Assembly: GCA_025060595.1 (NCBI GenBank)
Contig: JANXBX010000005.1
Coordinates: 68,718-132,717, forward strand
Length of the DNA: 64,000 bases
Direction: 5' to 3'
DNA from: Synergistota bacterium
Lineage (GTDB): Bacteria > Synergistota > GBS-1
Shown here: piece by piece, positions 38,136-47,808 of the stretch
How positions within the stretch are numbered: the stretch's first letter is position 1
How the letters are laid out: every line of letters begins with the position of its first letter
Program-made: the position numbers and the translations under genes
The notes under the pieces: model-generated
Databases searched by the model: none
Seen by the model: only the letters and a program-made list of their open reading frames with translations
What the model was told of the DNA's origin: nothing

Positions 38136-38781
38136 CAGTATATACCACTACTTGTTGGGGTTCAACCATACCGCTTTGAGGTTTTATCCCTTCAGCTACA
38201 GCCCATTGGTGAAGGGAGAGATCATAAACATAAGCATTTTCAGGATTCCAGACTAAAAGGAAATTCTCGTTCATAGCCCAACCTATCGGATCTATGTCGT
38301 CGAGACCAACCCATTGTCTTAAGAAGGCGTCATAGAGATAGACAGAGGCAACCGTCATTATTACAGCAAAAGCGTCTGTAGCATTTGCCGCTGATATAGG
38401 ATCAATGGTATCCTTTGCTATCCATTGTCTTAAGCTGACATCGTATGCATAAGCTCTGTTTGAGCTCCATACTAGAGCGAGGTTATTTCTGACTACTCCA
38501 TTTACTGGATTACAATCAAGGAGTGGATGCCACTGGTGAATTCTTATATCATATATATAAGCATGGTTTTGATTCCATACAAGAGCAAGGTAATTTCCGC
38601 TTCTCCACCCTGTTGGTCTGAAATCATTAAGAATAGACCAATTTTTGAGTTCTGGATCGTAAACTCTTACTGTGTTTTTATCTACAAAGAGTTTGACTTC
38701 TGCATAAGACAGAGGAGATAATAGAACTAAGAGGAGAAAAACCACTAAACTCAAGGTTGCTTTTTTCAAATACCCCTTCAT
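38077..38781 (-). CDS. Secreted six-repeat (propeller-like) protein, unknown function
   Basis: A 234-residue protein with a clear signal peptide (LSLVVFLLLVLLSPLSYA, cleavage after residue 27; no lipobox). The mature part is six repeats of 36-37 residues, each built around YDxxxxxW: Tyr at 41, 77, 113, 150, 186, 222, with Trp seven residues later. Examples are AYIYDIRIHQWHPL and AYVYDLSLHQWAVA. The period suggests a compact six-bladed beta-propeller or a similar beta solenoid. I recognise no named family. ATG at 38781 behind GGGAGGTGA; the frame extends further upstream, but over the dnaX promoter. Precedes lgt. Confidence 0.8.
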   Translation of the reverse strand: MKGYLKKATLSLVVFLLLVLLSPLSYAEVKLFVDKNTVRVYDPELKNWSILNDFRPTGWRSGNYLALVWNQNHAYIYDIRIHQWHPLLDCNPVNGVVRNNLALVWSSNRAYAYDVSLRQWIAKDTIDPISAANATDAFAVIMTVASVYLYDAFLRQWVGLDDIDPIGWAMNENFLLVWNPENAYVYDLSLHQWAVAEGIKPQSGMVEPQQVVVYTVDKIFFYDRNTHRWRATYR

Positions 38782-38834
38782 TTCTGTCACCTCCCGAATT
38801 TGCTCTAGGGGATAAGATAATGATACCATATATT

Positions 38835-38865
38835 TTGAGAAAATCCAATTACAGTGTAGTATAAT
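38835..38865 (+). promoter_or_regulatory. Possible promoter for the dnaX operon
   Basis: TATAAT at 38860-38865 lies 20 bases before the dnaX ATG. TTGAGA at 38835-38840 is the best -35 match, with a long 19-base spacer. Confidence 0.4.
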
Positions 38866-38885
38866 GGTTAGGGAGGGAAAAGGAT

Positions 38886-40475
38886 ATGGCTTATCTTGCA
38901 CTTTATAGGAAGTGGAGACCTCAAAAGTTTTCAGAAGTAGTAGGGCAAGAGGTGGTTGTGAAGATTTTACAAAATGCCATAAAGACAAATCGTATAGCTC
39001 ATGCTTATCTTTTTGCCGGACCACGTGGTGTTGGCAAAACCTCAGTTGCAAGGATTTTTGCTAAGGCCTTAAATTGTGAAAATGGTCCTGGAATAGAACC
39101 TTGTAATTTATGTTTCTCTTGTAAGAAGATAACAGAAGGAAGTTCTTTCGATGTTCTTGAGATCGATGGGGCTTCCAATAGAGGCGTGGAGGAAGTCAGA
39201 GCTTTAAAAGAAAGGATAAGTTTAGCGCCCATAGAAGGAAGATATAAAGTATATATAATAGATGAGGTTCATATGCTTACAGTAGAGGCTTTTAATGCTC
39301 TTCTTAAGACTCTTGAAGAACCTCCTTCTCGTGTGATTTTTATTCTTGCTACTACAGAACCTCATAAGCTTCCGCTTACTATTAGGTCACGTTGTATCTT
39401 TTTAGCTTTTAAGTCTCTTGATCCTAAGTGTATGGTTGGACGACTTAAAGAGATATTAGATAGCGAGGGGATAAAAGTTCCTTTTGAAGTGTTACTTGAA
39501 ATATCTAGACGAGCAGATGGTTCTATGAGAGATTCTATATCGTTTCTAGAGCAGCTTTTAACACTTGGGGAGGAGATAACCTTTAATTCTCTAGAAAAAA
39601 ACTTCGGAATTCTCTCAAGATCTGAGGTCAGGGAAAAGATCCCCTTATTTAGGGAAGGCAGATGGATGGAAATCTTTGAATGGGTTCGTTCTCTAAAGGA
39701 TAGAGGAGTTATGATCCCCTATTTATTTGAGGATTTTAGTGAGATTTTTAGAAAAGTATGGTTATTTAAAATATTTCCGCAAGCAGATGTAGTATTTGAT
39801 ATTTCTTCAGATGAGAGGGAGTTTTATTTTTTAGAAAGTAGATATTGGGATGAGGAAGTTTTATGGAGTATTTTAAATGTAATAGAGAAAAGGGGAGATA
39901 GGATTCGTATGGGTAGTTCTCCATTTAGGGAGTTCGAGATGTTTCTTTGGGATTTGAGAAGGAAAATTGCTTCTGGGTCAAAAGTAGTTATGGAAAGCTC
40001 TTCTTTTAAGGATGAGGTTAAAAAAGAAGAGCTTAAGAGACCTGTTGAAGCGGAAGTTAAGAGTCAGGCGATAGGTGAAGATAATAAAAAGTGGGAAGAG
40101 TTTTTAAAGAAACTTAAGGAGAAGAAGATTTCTCTTTACGCATTTTTAATGGATGCTAATAATTCTCTTAGTAATGGAAAGCTTAGAGTGGAATATCCTG
40201 CTGATCTTAGGTTTCACTATGAACAGCTTAAAAGGGCAGAAAATATCGTTTTTCTTAAGGAAGCTCTTAAGGAAGTTTTTGGAGAAGAGATTGAATTAGA
40301 AATCGTAATCTCTAACGCTGAGGGAGAAGTTCAAGAGAAAGTCTTAGAATCTATAAGAGAAGAGAAGCCTAGAAGTGTTTTGGAGCATCCGACATTTCAA
40401 ACTATCCTTAAGCTTTTTGGAGGGGACGTAGTAGAAGTAGAAAGGGAATCTGGTGAGGAAGATGAAAGATCTTGA
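38886..40475 (+). CDS. dnaX: DNA polymerase III subunit gamma/tau
   Basis: A 529-residue clamp-loader ATPase. N-terminal LALYRKWRPQKFSEVVGQ, Walker A GPRGVGKTS, four zinc-binding Cys (CENGPGIEPCNLCFSC) and Walker B YIIDEVHML. The C-terminal part ends in a tau-like domain (about 400-480; WEEFLKKLKEKKISLYAFL... EVFGEEIELEIV). No classic slippery sequence in the right phase was found, so a programmed gamma product is not supported. It heads a long operon; the next gene starts inside its end. Confidence 0.96.
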   Translation: MAYLALYRKWRPQKFSEVVGQEVVVKILQNAIKTNRIAHAYLFAGPRGVGKTSVARIFAKALNCENGPGIEPCNLCFSCKKITEGSSFDVLEIDGASNRGVEEVRALKERISLAPIEGRYKVYIIDEVHMLTVEAFNALLKTLEEPPSRVIFILATTEPHKLPLTIRSRCIFLAFKSLDPKCMVGRLKEILDSEGIKVPFEVLLEISRRADGSMRDSISFLEQLLTLGEEITFNSLEKNFGILSRSEVREKIPLFREGRWMEIFEWVRSLKDRGVMIPYLFEDFSEIFRKVWLFKIFPQADVVFDISSDEREFYFLESRYWDEEVLWSILNVIEKRGDRIRMGSSPFREFEMFLWDLRRKIASGSKVVMESSSFKDEVKKEELKRPVEAEVKSQAIGEDNKKWEEFLKKLKEKKISLYAFLMDANNSLSNGKLRVEYPADLRFHYEQLKRAENIVFLKEALKEVFGEEIELEIVISNAEGEVQEKVLESIREEKPRSVLEHPTFQTILKLFGGDVVEVERESGEEDERS

Positions 40476-41454
40476 GAGTTTCTTTGAAGGGAAAAGGATC
40501 CTTGTTAGTGGAGGAACTGGTTCTATAGGTAAGGAGATAGTTTTTCAGCTTCTAAAACTTAATCCTCAGGTTATAAGGATTTTTTCAAGGGATGAGCATA
40601 AGCTGTTTCAGTTAAGAGAGAAAATAGGAGATGATAAAAGGGTTAGATATCTATTAGGTGATATAAGGGATAAAGAAAGATTAAGATGGGCGATTGAAGA
40701 TGTGGATATAGTATTTCATGCAGCTGCGTTAAAGCATGTTACTTTTTGTGAGTATAATCCTTTTGAGAGTGTTAAAACGAATGTTATAGGTACGCAAAAT
40801 TTGCTAGAAGTGTCCTTAGAGAAAGAGGTATCGGTTTTTATAACTATAAGCTCTGATAAAGCGGTTAACCCTACTAATACTCTTGGAGCATCTAAGCTTC
40901 TTGCAGAGAAGCTTACTTTATCTGCGAATCATTACAAGGGGAGGAGAAAGTCTCTCTTTTCCGTTGTTAGATTTGGTAACGTTTTGGGTTCTCGTGGTTC
41001 GGTTATTCCTAAATTTATATCACAAATAAAAAGAGGCGGACCTCTAACTTTAACTCATCCAGCTATGAGACGCTATATGATGACCGTTTCTGAAGCTGTT
41101 AATCTTGTTCTTAAAGCAGCTTTTCTGACAAAAGGGGAGGAAGTGTTTATTCTCAAAATGCCTAAGGTGTGGATGTATGATCTTGCTGAAGTAGTGATAG
41201 AGGTTTTCGCTCCTAAATTTGGTTTCTCTCCTAGAGATATTAAGATAGAGTTTATAGGAGTGCAGGCTGGTGAGAAGATCGACGAGCGACTCTTTTCTGA
41301 GGAAGAGATACAAAGGTTAAAGGACTTCGATGATTTTTATATTATATCAGATAAGCAAGGCAAGCCAGCCGTTTTTACTGAAGAAAGATTTTTAAGTAAA
41401 AATGAAATAAGAGATATTCTTGAGAGTTGGTGGAGGGGACTGGAAGAAGAATGA
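40462..41454 (+). CDS. CapD/PseB-like nucleotide-sugar dehydratase
   Basis: A 330-residue extended SDR of the Polysacc_synt_2 family (UDP-GlcNAc 4,6-dehydratase type). NAD-binding VSGGTGSIGKEIV, then FHAAALKHV, and SSDKAVNPTN, where the usual Tyr of YxxxK is replaced as is typical for this subgroup (SSDKAV...GASKLLAEK). It would make an activated 4-keto-6-deoxy sugar for surface glycans. ATG at 40462 overlaps dnaX by 14 bases; its end overlaps dnaE as ATGA. Its place between two replication genes is odd functionally; no other sugar genes are near. Confidence 0.88.
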   Translation: MKDLESFFEGKRILVSGGTGSIGKEIVFQLLKLNPQVIRIFSRDEHKLFQLREKIGDDKRVRYLLGDIRDKERLRWAIEDVDIVFHAAALKHVTFCEYNPFESVKTNVIGTQNLLEVSLEKEVSVFITISSDKAVNPTNTLGASKLLAEKLTLSANHYKGRRKSLFSVVRFGNVLGSRGSVIPKFISQIKRGGPLTLTHPAMRRYMMTVSEAVNLVLKAAFLTKGEEVFILKMPKVWMYDLAEVVIEVFAPKFGFSPRDIKIEFIGVQAGEKIDERLFSEEEIQRLKDFDDFYIISDKQGKPAVFTEERFLSKNEIRDILESWWRGLEEE

Positions 41455-44400
41455 GGGAGTTTGTTCATCTTCACGTTCATAGTGAATATAGCTTGCTTGA
41501 CGGAGCTTGTAGAATAAAGGATCTCGCTAAAAAGGCGAAGGAGGAAGGCATGCCTGCTGTTGCCATAACTGATCACGGTGTTCTTTATGGGGCTATAGAG
41601 TTTTACGAAGCTTGCGTTTCAGAGGGAGTTAAGCCAATCATAGGATGTGAAGTTTACGTTACGCCTGAAGGGTATACTAAGAAAGGAAACAAAAACAGCG
41701 AGTTGTATCATTTAATTCTTTTAGCAAAAAGTGAAGAGGGCTACAAGAATTTGATGAAGATTGTTACTATATCTCACATAGAGGGTTTTTATTATAAGCC
41801 TCGTGTAGATAAGGAGCTTTTGGCCAGGTACAGTAAAGGTATAGTAGCTTTGAGCGGTTGTATAGCTGGGGAGATACCTTCGATGATACTTACAGGTAAG
41901 TACGAAGAAGCCGAGAGGGCTGCTTTAGAATATAGGGAAATTTTTGGGAGAGAAAATTTCTATCTAGAAATACAAAAGAATGGAATGCCTCAGCAGGATG
42001 TTGCTAATAAGGGATTAATTGCTTTAAGCAAGAGAACTGGAATACCTCTTGTTGCTACAAATGATGTTCATTACCTTAATAAAGAGGATGCTTTTTGGCA
42101 TGACATTCTTCTGTGTGTTCAGACTAATTCAAACCTGACTGATGAGGATAGATTGAAGTTTCCAACGGATGAGTTCTATTTTAAAAGCTGTAGTGAAATG
42201 GAAATGGCTTTCAAGGAGATTCCAGAGAGTATAATTAATAGTGTGAGGATAGCAGATATGTGCGAGCTTCGTCTGGAGTTTGGGAAGTTGCAACTTCCTC
42301 GTTATGATGTTCCGGAAGGATACGATCTTCATGAGTATTTAGTCCATTTATGTTGGGATGGTTTGAGAGAAAAGTTTGGAGAAGCGCCTCCTTCAGAGGT
42401 TATAGATAGAATGAATTACGAACTTAAGGTTATTAAGGAAACTGGTTATTCTGGGTACTTTCTCATTGTTTCTGATTTCATCAAATATGCTAAAAATGTA
42501 GGAATACCTGTTGGTCCTGGAAGAGGATCAGCAGCAGGAAGTTTAGTTGCTTATCTCCTTGGTATTACAAATCTTAATCCCCTTCAGTATGGGCTTTTGT
42601 TTGAAAGATTTTTAAACCCTGAAAGGGTTTCTCCTCCTGATATAGACGTAGACTTCTGTGACAGAAGAAGAGATGATATTATAAATTATGTCAGACGTAA
42701 ATATGGTGAGGATAAGGTTGCTAATATAATAACTTTTGGAACTATGGCTGCAAGAGGAGCAATAAGGGATGTAGGAAGGGTTTTGGGTATGCCTTATAAG
42801 GATGTTGATAGGATAGCTAAACTTGTCCCTTTGGGTCCCAAGGTTAGTATAGAGGAGGCCTTATCTGAGAGCCCTGAGCTGGTAAAGTTAATTAAAGAGG
42901 ACCCTCAGGTGGCAAGATTAATAGATGTTGCTAAAAAGATAGAAGGACTTCCAAGGCATGCCTCTCAACATGCAGCTGGAGTTATAATTGCTCCTGCCCC
43001 ATTAACTGAGTTTACACCTCTTCAAAGAATGTCTGATAATTCTATAGTAACTCAATATTCAATGAAGCCTCTTGAAAAGCTTGGACTTCTTAAGGTTGAT
43101 TTTCTAGGTTTACGAACCTTAACTATGGTAAGTGATGTTATAGAGAGCGTGAGGAAAAGCAAGGGAATAACAATAGATATAGATAAAATACCCCTTGATG
43201 ATGAGAAAACCTATGAGCTTCTTCAAAACGGAGATACTACTGGCGTATTTCAACTTGAAAGCGATGGGATGAGAAGGTTACTTCAAAGGCTTAAACCTAA
43301 TTGTTTTGAAGACTTGATAGCGGTTTTAGCTCTATATAGACCTGGTCCTTTAGGAAGCGGAATGGTGGATGATTATGTTCAAAGAAAACATGGAATTTCT
43401 CCTGTTAATTATCCACATCCTAAACTTGAAGGTATTCTTAAGGAAACATATGGTGTTATTCTTTATCAGGAACAAGTTATGCAGATAGCGTCGGTTTTAG
43501 CTGGTTTTTCTTTAGGAGAAGCTGATCTTCTTAGACGTGCTATGGGTAAAAAGGAACCAGAGATAATGGTTCAAATGAGGAATGATTTTGTGCAAAGGGC
43601 TGTTGATCGAGGTATAAATAAAGATGATGCGGAAAAAATATTTGACCTAATGGAGTACTTTGCAGGTTACGGTTTTAATAAGTCTCATAGTGCTGCATAT
43701 GCTCTTTTATCTTATCAAACAGCCTACCTTAAAGCTCATTATCCGGTTGAGTTTATGGCAGCTCTTCTTTCAAGTAAGATGAGTAGAGTAGATGAGATGG
43801 CCTTTTATATAAGGGAAACGAGGAAAAAGGGAATTAAGATTCTTCCGCCTGATGTAAATGAAAGCGATGTAGATTTTAGGGTTACGGAGGAAGGTATAAG
43901 GTTTGGTCTCGCTGCAGTTAAAAACGTCGGTGAAAGCGCCATATCTGAAATAATAAGAGCTAGAGAGTCAGGAGGGAGGTTTCTTAGTCTTCAGGACTTT
44001 TGTAAGAGGGTTAATTTAAAAGTGGTAAATAGCAGGGTTATTGAAAGTTTGATAAAAGCTGGAGCTTTTGATTCTATGCCAGGTTCAAGGGTTCAAAAGC
44101 TTAAAATGCTTCCAAAGGCTTTATCTATGGCAGAGGAAGAAAATTTGTTTCAAAAGTCTATTTTTGAATTCGACCTTAATGGAGTTCCAGATCCAAGCAT
44201 AGAGGAGATTCTCCTATGGGAAGAAGAGGTTACGGGATTTTATATAACTTGTCATCCCCTTGATTTGTGGGCAAGGGAGTTTTTTAAATATGTTACAATA
44301 ACAAGCAAAAGATTAGCTTCTATAAAGGGGAGCAAAAAAGTCGTTGTTGGGGGGATGATAAGTAAGGTTGCTAAAAGGAAGGGAGCATTAATCTTAACTC

Positions 44401-44816
44401 TTGAGGATTTTGATGGTTTGGTAGAGGTGGTTGTATTTTCTCGTCCTGAAGGGGTGGAAGAAAAGCTTTTTAATAAAGGAAAGGTTATACTTGTTGAAGG
44501 AGATGTAGATAGAGGTGGTGACAGAGTTAGGGTTATAGCTTCAAAGATTGTTCCAATTGAAGAAGCTCCAAAACACTTTGATCCATGTTTTTGGATATCT
44601 GTCGATGTGGCATTAATAGATAAAGAGAAGCTTTTTGAGCTTGAAGAAATCTTAAGGAGGTATAAGGGAAGAAGCAGGACTTTTATGGAGATAAAGGATA
44701 CATCAGGTAGGGTTGTACTTGATTTAAGCTCAAGATATAGAGTTTCTCCTTCAGAAGAATTGAAGGAGGAAATTCAAAGGGTGTTTAGTAAAGGGGAAGT
44801 ACTGGTAAAGTTTTAG
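41451..44816 (+). CDS. dnaE: DNA polymerase III alpha subunit
   Basis: About 1121 residues, the replicative polymerase. PHP domain at the N-terminus (HLHVHSEYSLLDGACR), catalytic PDIDVDFCDRRRDDI, GAGR-type GPGRGSAAGSLVAYLLG, a helix-hairpin-helix region and a C-terminal OB fold. The ATG at 41451 overlaps the upstream stop codon. mtrB follows 15 bases later. Confidence 0.97.
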   Translation: MREFVHLHVHSEYSLLDGACRIKDLAKKAKEEGMPAVAITDHGVLYGAIEFYEACVSEGVKPIIGCEVYVTPEGYTKKGNKNSELYHLILLAKSEEGYKNLMKIVTISHIEGFYYKPRVDKELLARYSKGIVALSGCIAGEIPSMILTGKYEEAERAALEYREIFGRENFYLEIQKNGMPQQDVANKGLIALSKRTGIPLVATNDVHYLNKEDAFWHDILLCVQTNSNLTDEDRLKFPTDEFYFKSCSEMEMAFKEIPESIINSVRIADMCELRLEFGKLQLPRYDVPEGYDLHEYLVHLCWDGLREKFGEAPPSEVIDRMNYELKVIKETGYSGYFLIVSDFIKYAKNVGIPVGPGRGSAAGSLVAYLLGITNLNPLQYGLLFERFLNPERVSPPDIDVDFCDRRRDDIINYVRRKYGEDKVANIITFGTMAARGAIRDVGRVLGMPYKDVDRIAKLVPLGPKVSIEEALSESPELVKLIKEDPQVARLIDVAKKIEGLPRHASQHAAGVIIAPAPLTEFTPLQRMSDNSIVTQYSMKPLEKLGLLKVDFLGLRTLTMVSDVIESVRKSKGITIDIDKIPLDDEKTYELLQNGDTTGVFQLESDGMRRLLQRLKPNCFEDLIAVLALYRPGPLGSGMVDDYVQRKHGISPVNYPHPKLEGILKETYGVILYQEQVMQIASVLAGFSLGEADLLRRAMGKKEPEIMVQMRNDFVQRAVDRGINKDDAEKIFDLMEYFAGYGFNKSHSAAYALLSYQTAYLKAHYPVEFMAALLSSKMSRVDEMAFYIRETRKKGIKILPPDVNESDVDFRVTEEGIRFGLAAVKNVGESAISEIIRARESGGRFLSLQDFCKRVNLKVVNSRVIESLIKAGAFDSMPGSRVQKLKMLPKALSMAEEENLFQKSIFEFDLNGVPDPSIEEILLWEEEVTGFYITCHPLDLWAREFFKYVTITSKRLASIKGSKKVVVGGMISKVAKRKGALILTLEDFDGLVEVVVFSRPEGVEEKLFNKGKVILVEGDVDRGGDRVRVIASKIVPIEEAPKHFDPCFWISVDVALIDKEKLFELEEILRRYKGRSRTFMEIKDTSGRVVLDLSSRYRVSPSEELKEEIQRVFSKGEVLVKF

Positions 44817-44831
44817 AGGAGGTGGATAAAG

Positions 44832-45071
44832 TTGAAGGAAGAAAGCGTTGTTTTAGCAGATTTTATAGTGGTTAAGGCATTGGAGAATGGTGTATCAGTT
44901 ATAGGTCTTACGAGAGGTGAAGAGACGAGATTTCATCACACGGAAAAGCTTGATAAGGGAGAAGTGCTTCTTGCCCAGTTTACCATGCATACTTCTGCTA
45001 TAAAGATAAGGGGGAAAGCTAAGGTAATATGTAAACATGGAACGGTGATAGCTGGTGTTGAAGAAGATTAA
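44832..45071 (+). CDS. mtrB: Tryptophan RNA-binding attenuation protein (TRAP, MtrB)
   Basis: A 79-residue protein closely matching Bacillus [38 protein letters not shown]. The three RNA-contact residues of the Bacillus protein (Lys37, Lys56, Arg58) correspond to Lys39, Lys58 and Arg60, and the tryptophan-pocket threonines (27, 32, 51), Gln49 and His53 are also present. In Bacillus the Trp-loaded 11-mer ring binds about 11 GAG/UAG triplets in the trp leader and causes termination. TTG start 8 bases after GGAGGTGG. It overlaps pfkA and lies in a replication/glycolysis operon. No trp operon, target triplet array or anti-TRAP gene is seen here. Confidence 0.92.
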   Translation: MKEESVVLADFIVVKALENGVSVIGLTRGEETRFHHTEKLDKGEVLLAQFTMHTSAIKIRGKAKVICKHGTVIAGVEED

Positions 45072-46026
45072 GAGGATAGGTGTCTTAACAAGTGGTGGAG
45101 ATGCTCCTGGGATGAATGCTGCTATAAGGGCTGTGGTTAGAGCTGCTATATTTAATGGACTTGAAGTTGTCGGTGTAAAAAGAGGATTTGTTGGGCTTAT
45201 GGATGGAGATTTCGTTGAGCTCGGGCTTGGTAGCGTTGGTGGTATCCTTCAAAGAGGAGGTACCATACTTCAGACTGCTCGATCTGAGAGATTTAAAACA
45301 GAAGAGGGTTTAAGGGAAGCATTAAATAGGCTTGAAGAGGCAGGAATAGATGCTCTTGTTGTAATAGGTGGGGAGGGGTCATTTAAGGGAGCCTGGGAAC
45401 TTTATAAAAGAGGTATTCCAACTATTGGGATTCCTGGAACTATAGATAACGATATAGCTGGGACTGATTATACTATAGGTTTTGATACCGCTGTTAATAT
45501 CGCTGTTGAAGCTATAAACAGATTAAGAGATACCGCTTCTTCCCACGAGCGCATGTTTATAGTTGAGGTTATGGGTAGAAAATCGGGTTATATAGCCTTA
45601 ATGGCTGGAGTTGCTAGCGGTGCAGAATCTATATTAATTCCTGAGATGCCTTATGATATGGAGAATATATGTATGAAGCTAAGGAGGGGACATCAAAGAG
45701 GAAAAACGCACAGTATTATAGTTGTAGCAGAGGGAGTGGCTTCTGCAGCTCAGATAAGAGATCAGATATTAGATAAAACTGGTTATGAAGTGAGAATTGT
45801 AGTTTTAGGTCATCTTCAGAGAGGAGGCTCTCCTACAGCTTTTGATAGGATTCTTGCAAGTCGTTTAGGGGCTAAATCGGTTGAACTTCTCCTTAATGGA
45901 ATCGAAGGTAAAATGGTTGGATGGGAAAAAGGTAACATTTCCGTCTATGATCTTTCTTATTCTTGGGAAAACGTAAAGGGAATCGATATAGAGCTTTATA
46001 GATTGGCTGATATGCTAAGCATCTAG
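45055..46026 (+). CDS. pfkA: 6-phosphofructokinase (ATP-type)
   Basis: A 323-residue phosphofructokinase, phosphorylating fructose 6-phosphate. [37 protein letters not shown] and [11 protein letters not shown]-like blocks match group A enzymes. In the nucleotide/metal loop GGDGS reads GGEGS, with Glu107 replacing the usually invariant Asp, while the following Gly (ATP type) is kept. Start GTG at 45055 (or TTG at 45058) overlaps mtrB with no strong SD, suggesting coupling. Pyruvate kinase follows 11 bases later. A second PFK lies at 56640. Confidence 0.94.
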   Translation: MLKKIKRIGVLTSGGDAPGMNAAIRAVVRAAIFNGLEVVGVKRGFVGLMDGDFVELGLGSVGGILQRGGTILQTARSERFKTEEGLREALNRLEEAGIDALVVIGGEGSFKGAWELYKRGIPTIGIPGTIDNDIAGTDYTIGFDTAVNIAVEAINRLRDTASSHERMFIVEVMGRKSGYIALMAGVASGAESILIPEMPYDMENICMKLRRGHQRGKTHSIIVVAEGVASAAQIRDQILDKTGYEVRIVVLGHLQRGGSPTAFDRILASRLGAKSVELLLNGIEGKMVGWEKGNISVYDLSYSWENVKGIDIELYRLADMLSI

Positions 46027-46037
46027 GGGGTGGGGGC

Positions 46038-47792
46038 ATGGTCAGTCTTAGGCGAACTAAAATAATAGCCACGCTTGGCCCTGCATCAAGTAGTGAGAAC
46101 GTTCTTACAGAGATGGTGAAAGAGGGAATGAATGTAGCTAGGCTTAACTTTTCTCATGGTACTTATGAAACTCATGGAGAGTCTCTTAGGCTAGTTAGGG
46201 AAGTAGAAGAAAAGCTAAAAGTTCCATTGGCAGTAATGCTCGATACTAAAGGTCCGGAAATAAGAACAGGGAAGCTGAAAGATAAGGTTACCTTCTTGAG
46301 AGAGGGAAGCATGCTTGTATTAACTCCAGAAGAATTGGAAGGCGATGAAAAAAGAGTATCGATATCCTTTCCAGATCTTTATAAGGATGTGAAATCTGGG
46401 GATCACATATTGATAGATGATGGGAAGATAGATCTTGAAGTTGTTGAAATAAGGGATTGTGATATTCACTGTAGGGTTATTGTAGGAGGGGAGTTAGGCG
46501 AGAAAAAGGGGGTTAATATCCCAGGGGTTGACATTTCTTTACCAGCCTTGTCAGATAAGGATATAAGTGACATAAGATGGGGTGTTGAGAACGGTGTAGA
46601 TTGGTTCGCTATATCTTTTGTTAGGAAAGCAAGTGATATACTTGAGGTAAGAAAAGTAATAGAGGAGGCGGGAGGAAGTACGAAGATAATAGCTAAGATA
46701 GAAACCCGTCAAGCTGTTCAAAACTTTGACGAAATTCTTAACGTGTCTGATGGGATTATGGTGGCAAGGGGAGACCTCGGGGTTGAGTTACCCACTGAAG
46801 AGGTTCCTTTACTTCAAAAGAGGTTTATAAATAGTTGTAAGAAGGTTGGTAAGCCTGTTATAGTTGCAACGCAGATGCTTGAAAATATGATATATAATCC
46901 AAGACCTACGAGAGCAGAGGCAAACGATGTGGCTAATGCTATATTTGACGGTGCTGATGCAGTTATGCTTTCTGGTGAAACCGCGAAGGGTAGGTATCCT
47001 ATTGAGTCTGTCAGGGTAATGAGAAGGATAATAGAGAAGGCAGAGGAAGAGATTCTTAAAGATGGTGGTAATCCTATGGTTTACATAACTCTTTCCGTGC
47101 CTGATGCTGTAAGCCATGCTTCTTGTACTATAGCTAGAGATCTTGGAGCCTCAGCTATAATAACTGCTACACAATCTGGTTCTACGGCTAGGATGGTGGC
47201 AAAATATAGACCCATCTGTCCTATAATAGCTACAACACCTTCTCTTAGAACTCTGAGGGAGTTGGTATTAACTTGGGGAGTTTATCCCCTAATGATAAGT
47301 GATATAAGAAGTACGGATAAGCTTCTTGAGGCAAGTATTAATAGAGCTCTGGAAGCTGGATATGTTAGAGAGGGTGATGTGGTAGTTCTGACAGCTGGGG
47401 TTCCGGTTGGCGTTCCAGGGACAACCAACCTGATTAAGGTTCATGTTATAGCTAAAATCCTTGTTAAAGGGATCGGTATAGGTAAAGGTAAGGTTGTTGG
47501 TAAAGCGGTGCTTGCTCCTAGCTCTGAAGATGCTCTTTCCAAAGTAGGAAAAAACTCTATTCTTGTGGTTAAAGAAACCGATAAAGATTACGTTCCTGTG
47601 ATGGATAAAGTAGTAGGCATTGTTGCTGAAGAAGGGGGACTATCTTCTCATGCTGCTATTGTTGGTCTCCAATACGGAATTCCTGTTATAGTTGGTGCAG
47701 ATGGTGCTTTAGGAGCTATAAGAGATGGAATGATAATCTCATTAGATGCAGAGAGAGGAGTAGTTTATGAAGGTGAAGTAAAGCTTATATAA
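46038..47792 (+). CDS. pyk: Pyruvate kinase with C-terminal PEP-utilizing domain
   Basis: A 584-residue pyruvate kinase, the last glycolytic step. RTKIIATLGPASS, MLDTKGPEIRTG, catalytic IIAKIETRQAVQNFDEI, MVARGDLGVE and KPVIVATQMLENM are present. An extra C-terminal domain (about 480-584) with GGLSSHAAIVGLQYGIPVIVG is the PEP-utilizer mobile domain, as in Geobacillus enzymes. SD and ATG at 46038; mutM follows 16 bases later. Confidence 0.97.
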   Translation: MVSLRRTKIIATLGPASSSENVLTEMVKEGMNVARLNFSHGTYETHGESLRLVREVEEKLKVPLAVMLDTKGPEIRTGKLKDKVTFLREGSMLVLTPEELEGDEKRVSISFPDLYKDVKSGDHILIDDGKIDLEVVEIRDCDIHCRVIVGGELGEKKGVNIPGVDISLPALSDKDISDIRWGVENGVDWFAISFVRKASDILEVRKVIEEAGGSTKIIAKIETRQAVQNFDEILNVSDGIMVARGDLGVELPTEEVPLLQKRFINSCKKVGKPVIVATQMLENMIYNPRPTRAEANDVANAIFDGADAVMLSGETAKGRYPIESVRVMRRIIEKAEEEILKDGGNPMVYITLSVPDAVSHASCTIARDLGASAIITATQSGSTARMVAKYRPICPIIATTPSLRTLRELVLTWGVYPLMISDIRSTDKLLEASINRALEAGYVREGDVVVLTAGVPVGVPGTTNLIKVHVIAKILVKGIGIGKGKVVGKAVLAPSSEDALSKVGKNSILVVKETDKDYVPVMDKVVGIVAEEGGLSSHAAIVGLQYGIPVIVGADGALGAIRDGMIISLDAERGVVYEGEVKLI

Positions 47793-47808
47793 AGGGAGGC
47801 ATTTTAGG

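Noticed and set aside
38782-39051. Longer N-terminus of the six-repeat protein running back over the dnaX start.
   Set aside because: The ATG at 38781 has a strong SD and a proper signal peptide; the upstream extension is antisense to dnaX.
40019-40110. Programmed frameshift in dnaX at A-rich stretches (GTT AAA AAA G; AAT AAA AAG).
   Set aside because: In both, the base before the A-run is T in the zero frame, so the -1 re-pairing of a classic A-AAA-AAG site fails; the runs are too short for strong transcriptional slippage.
45072-46026. Anti-TRAP (RtpA) gene near mtrB.
   Set aside because: The downstream gene is a phosphofructokinase, and no small DnaJ-type zinc-motif (CxxCxGxG) protein was found in the window.
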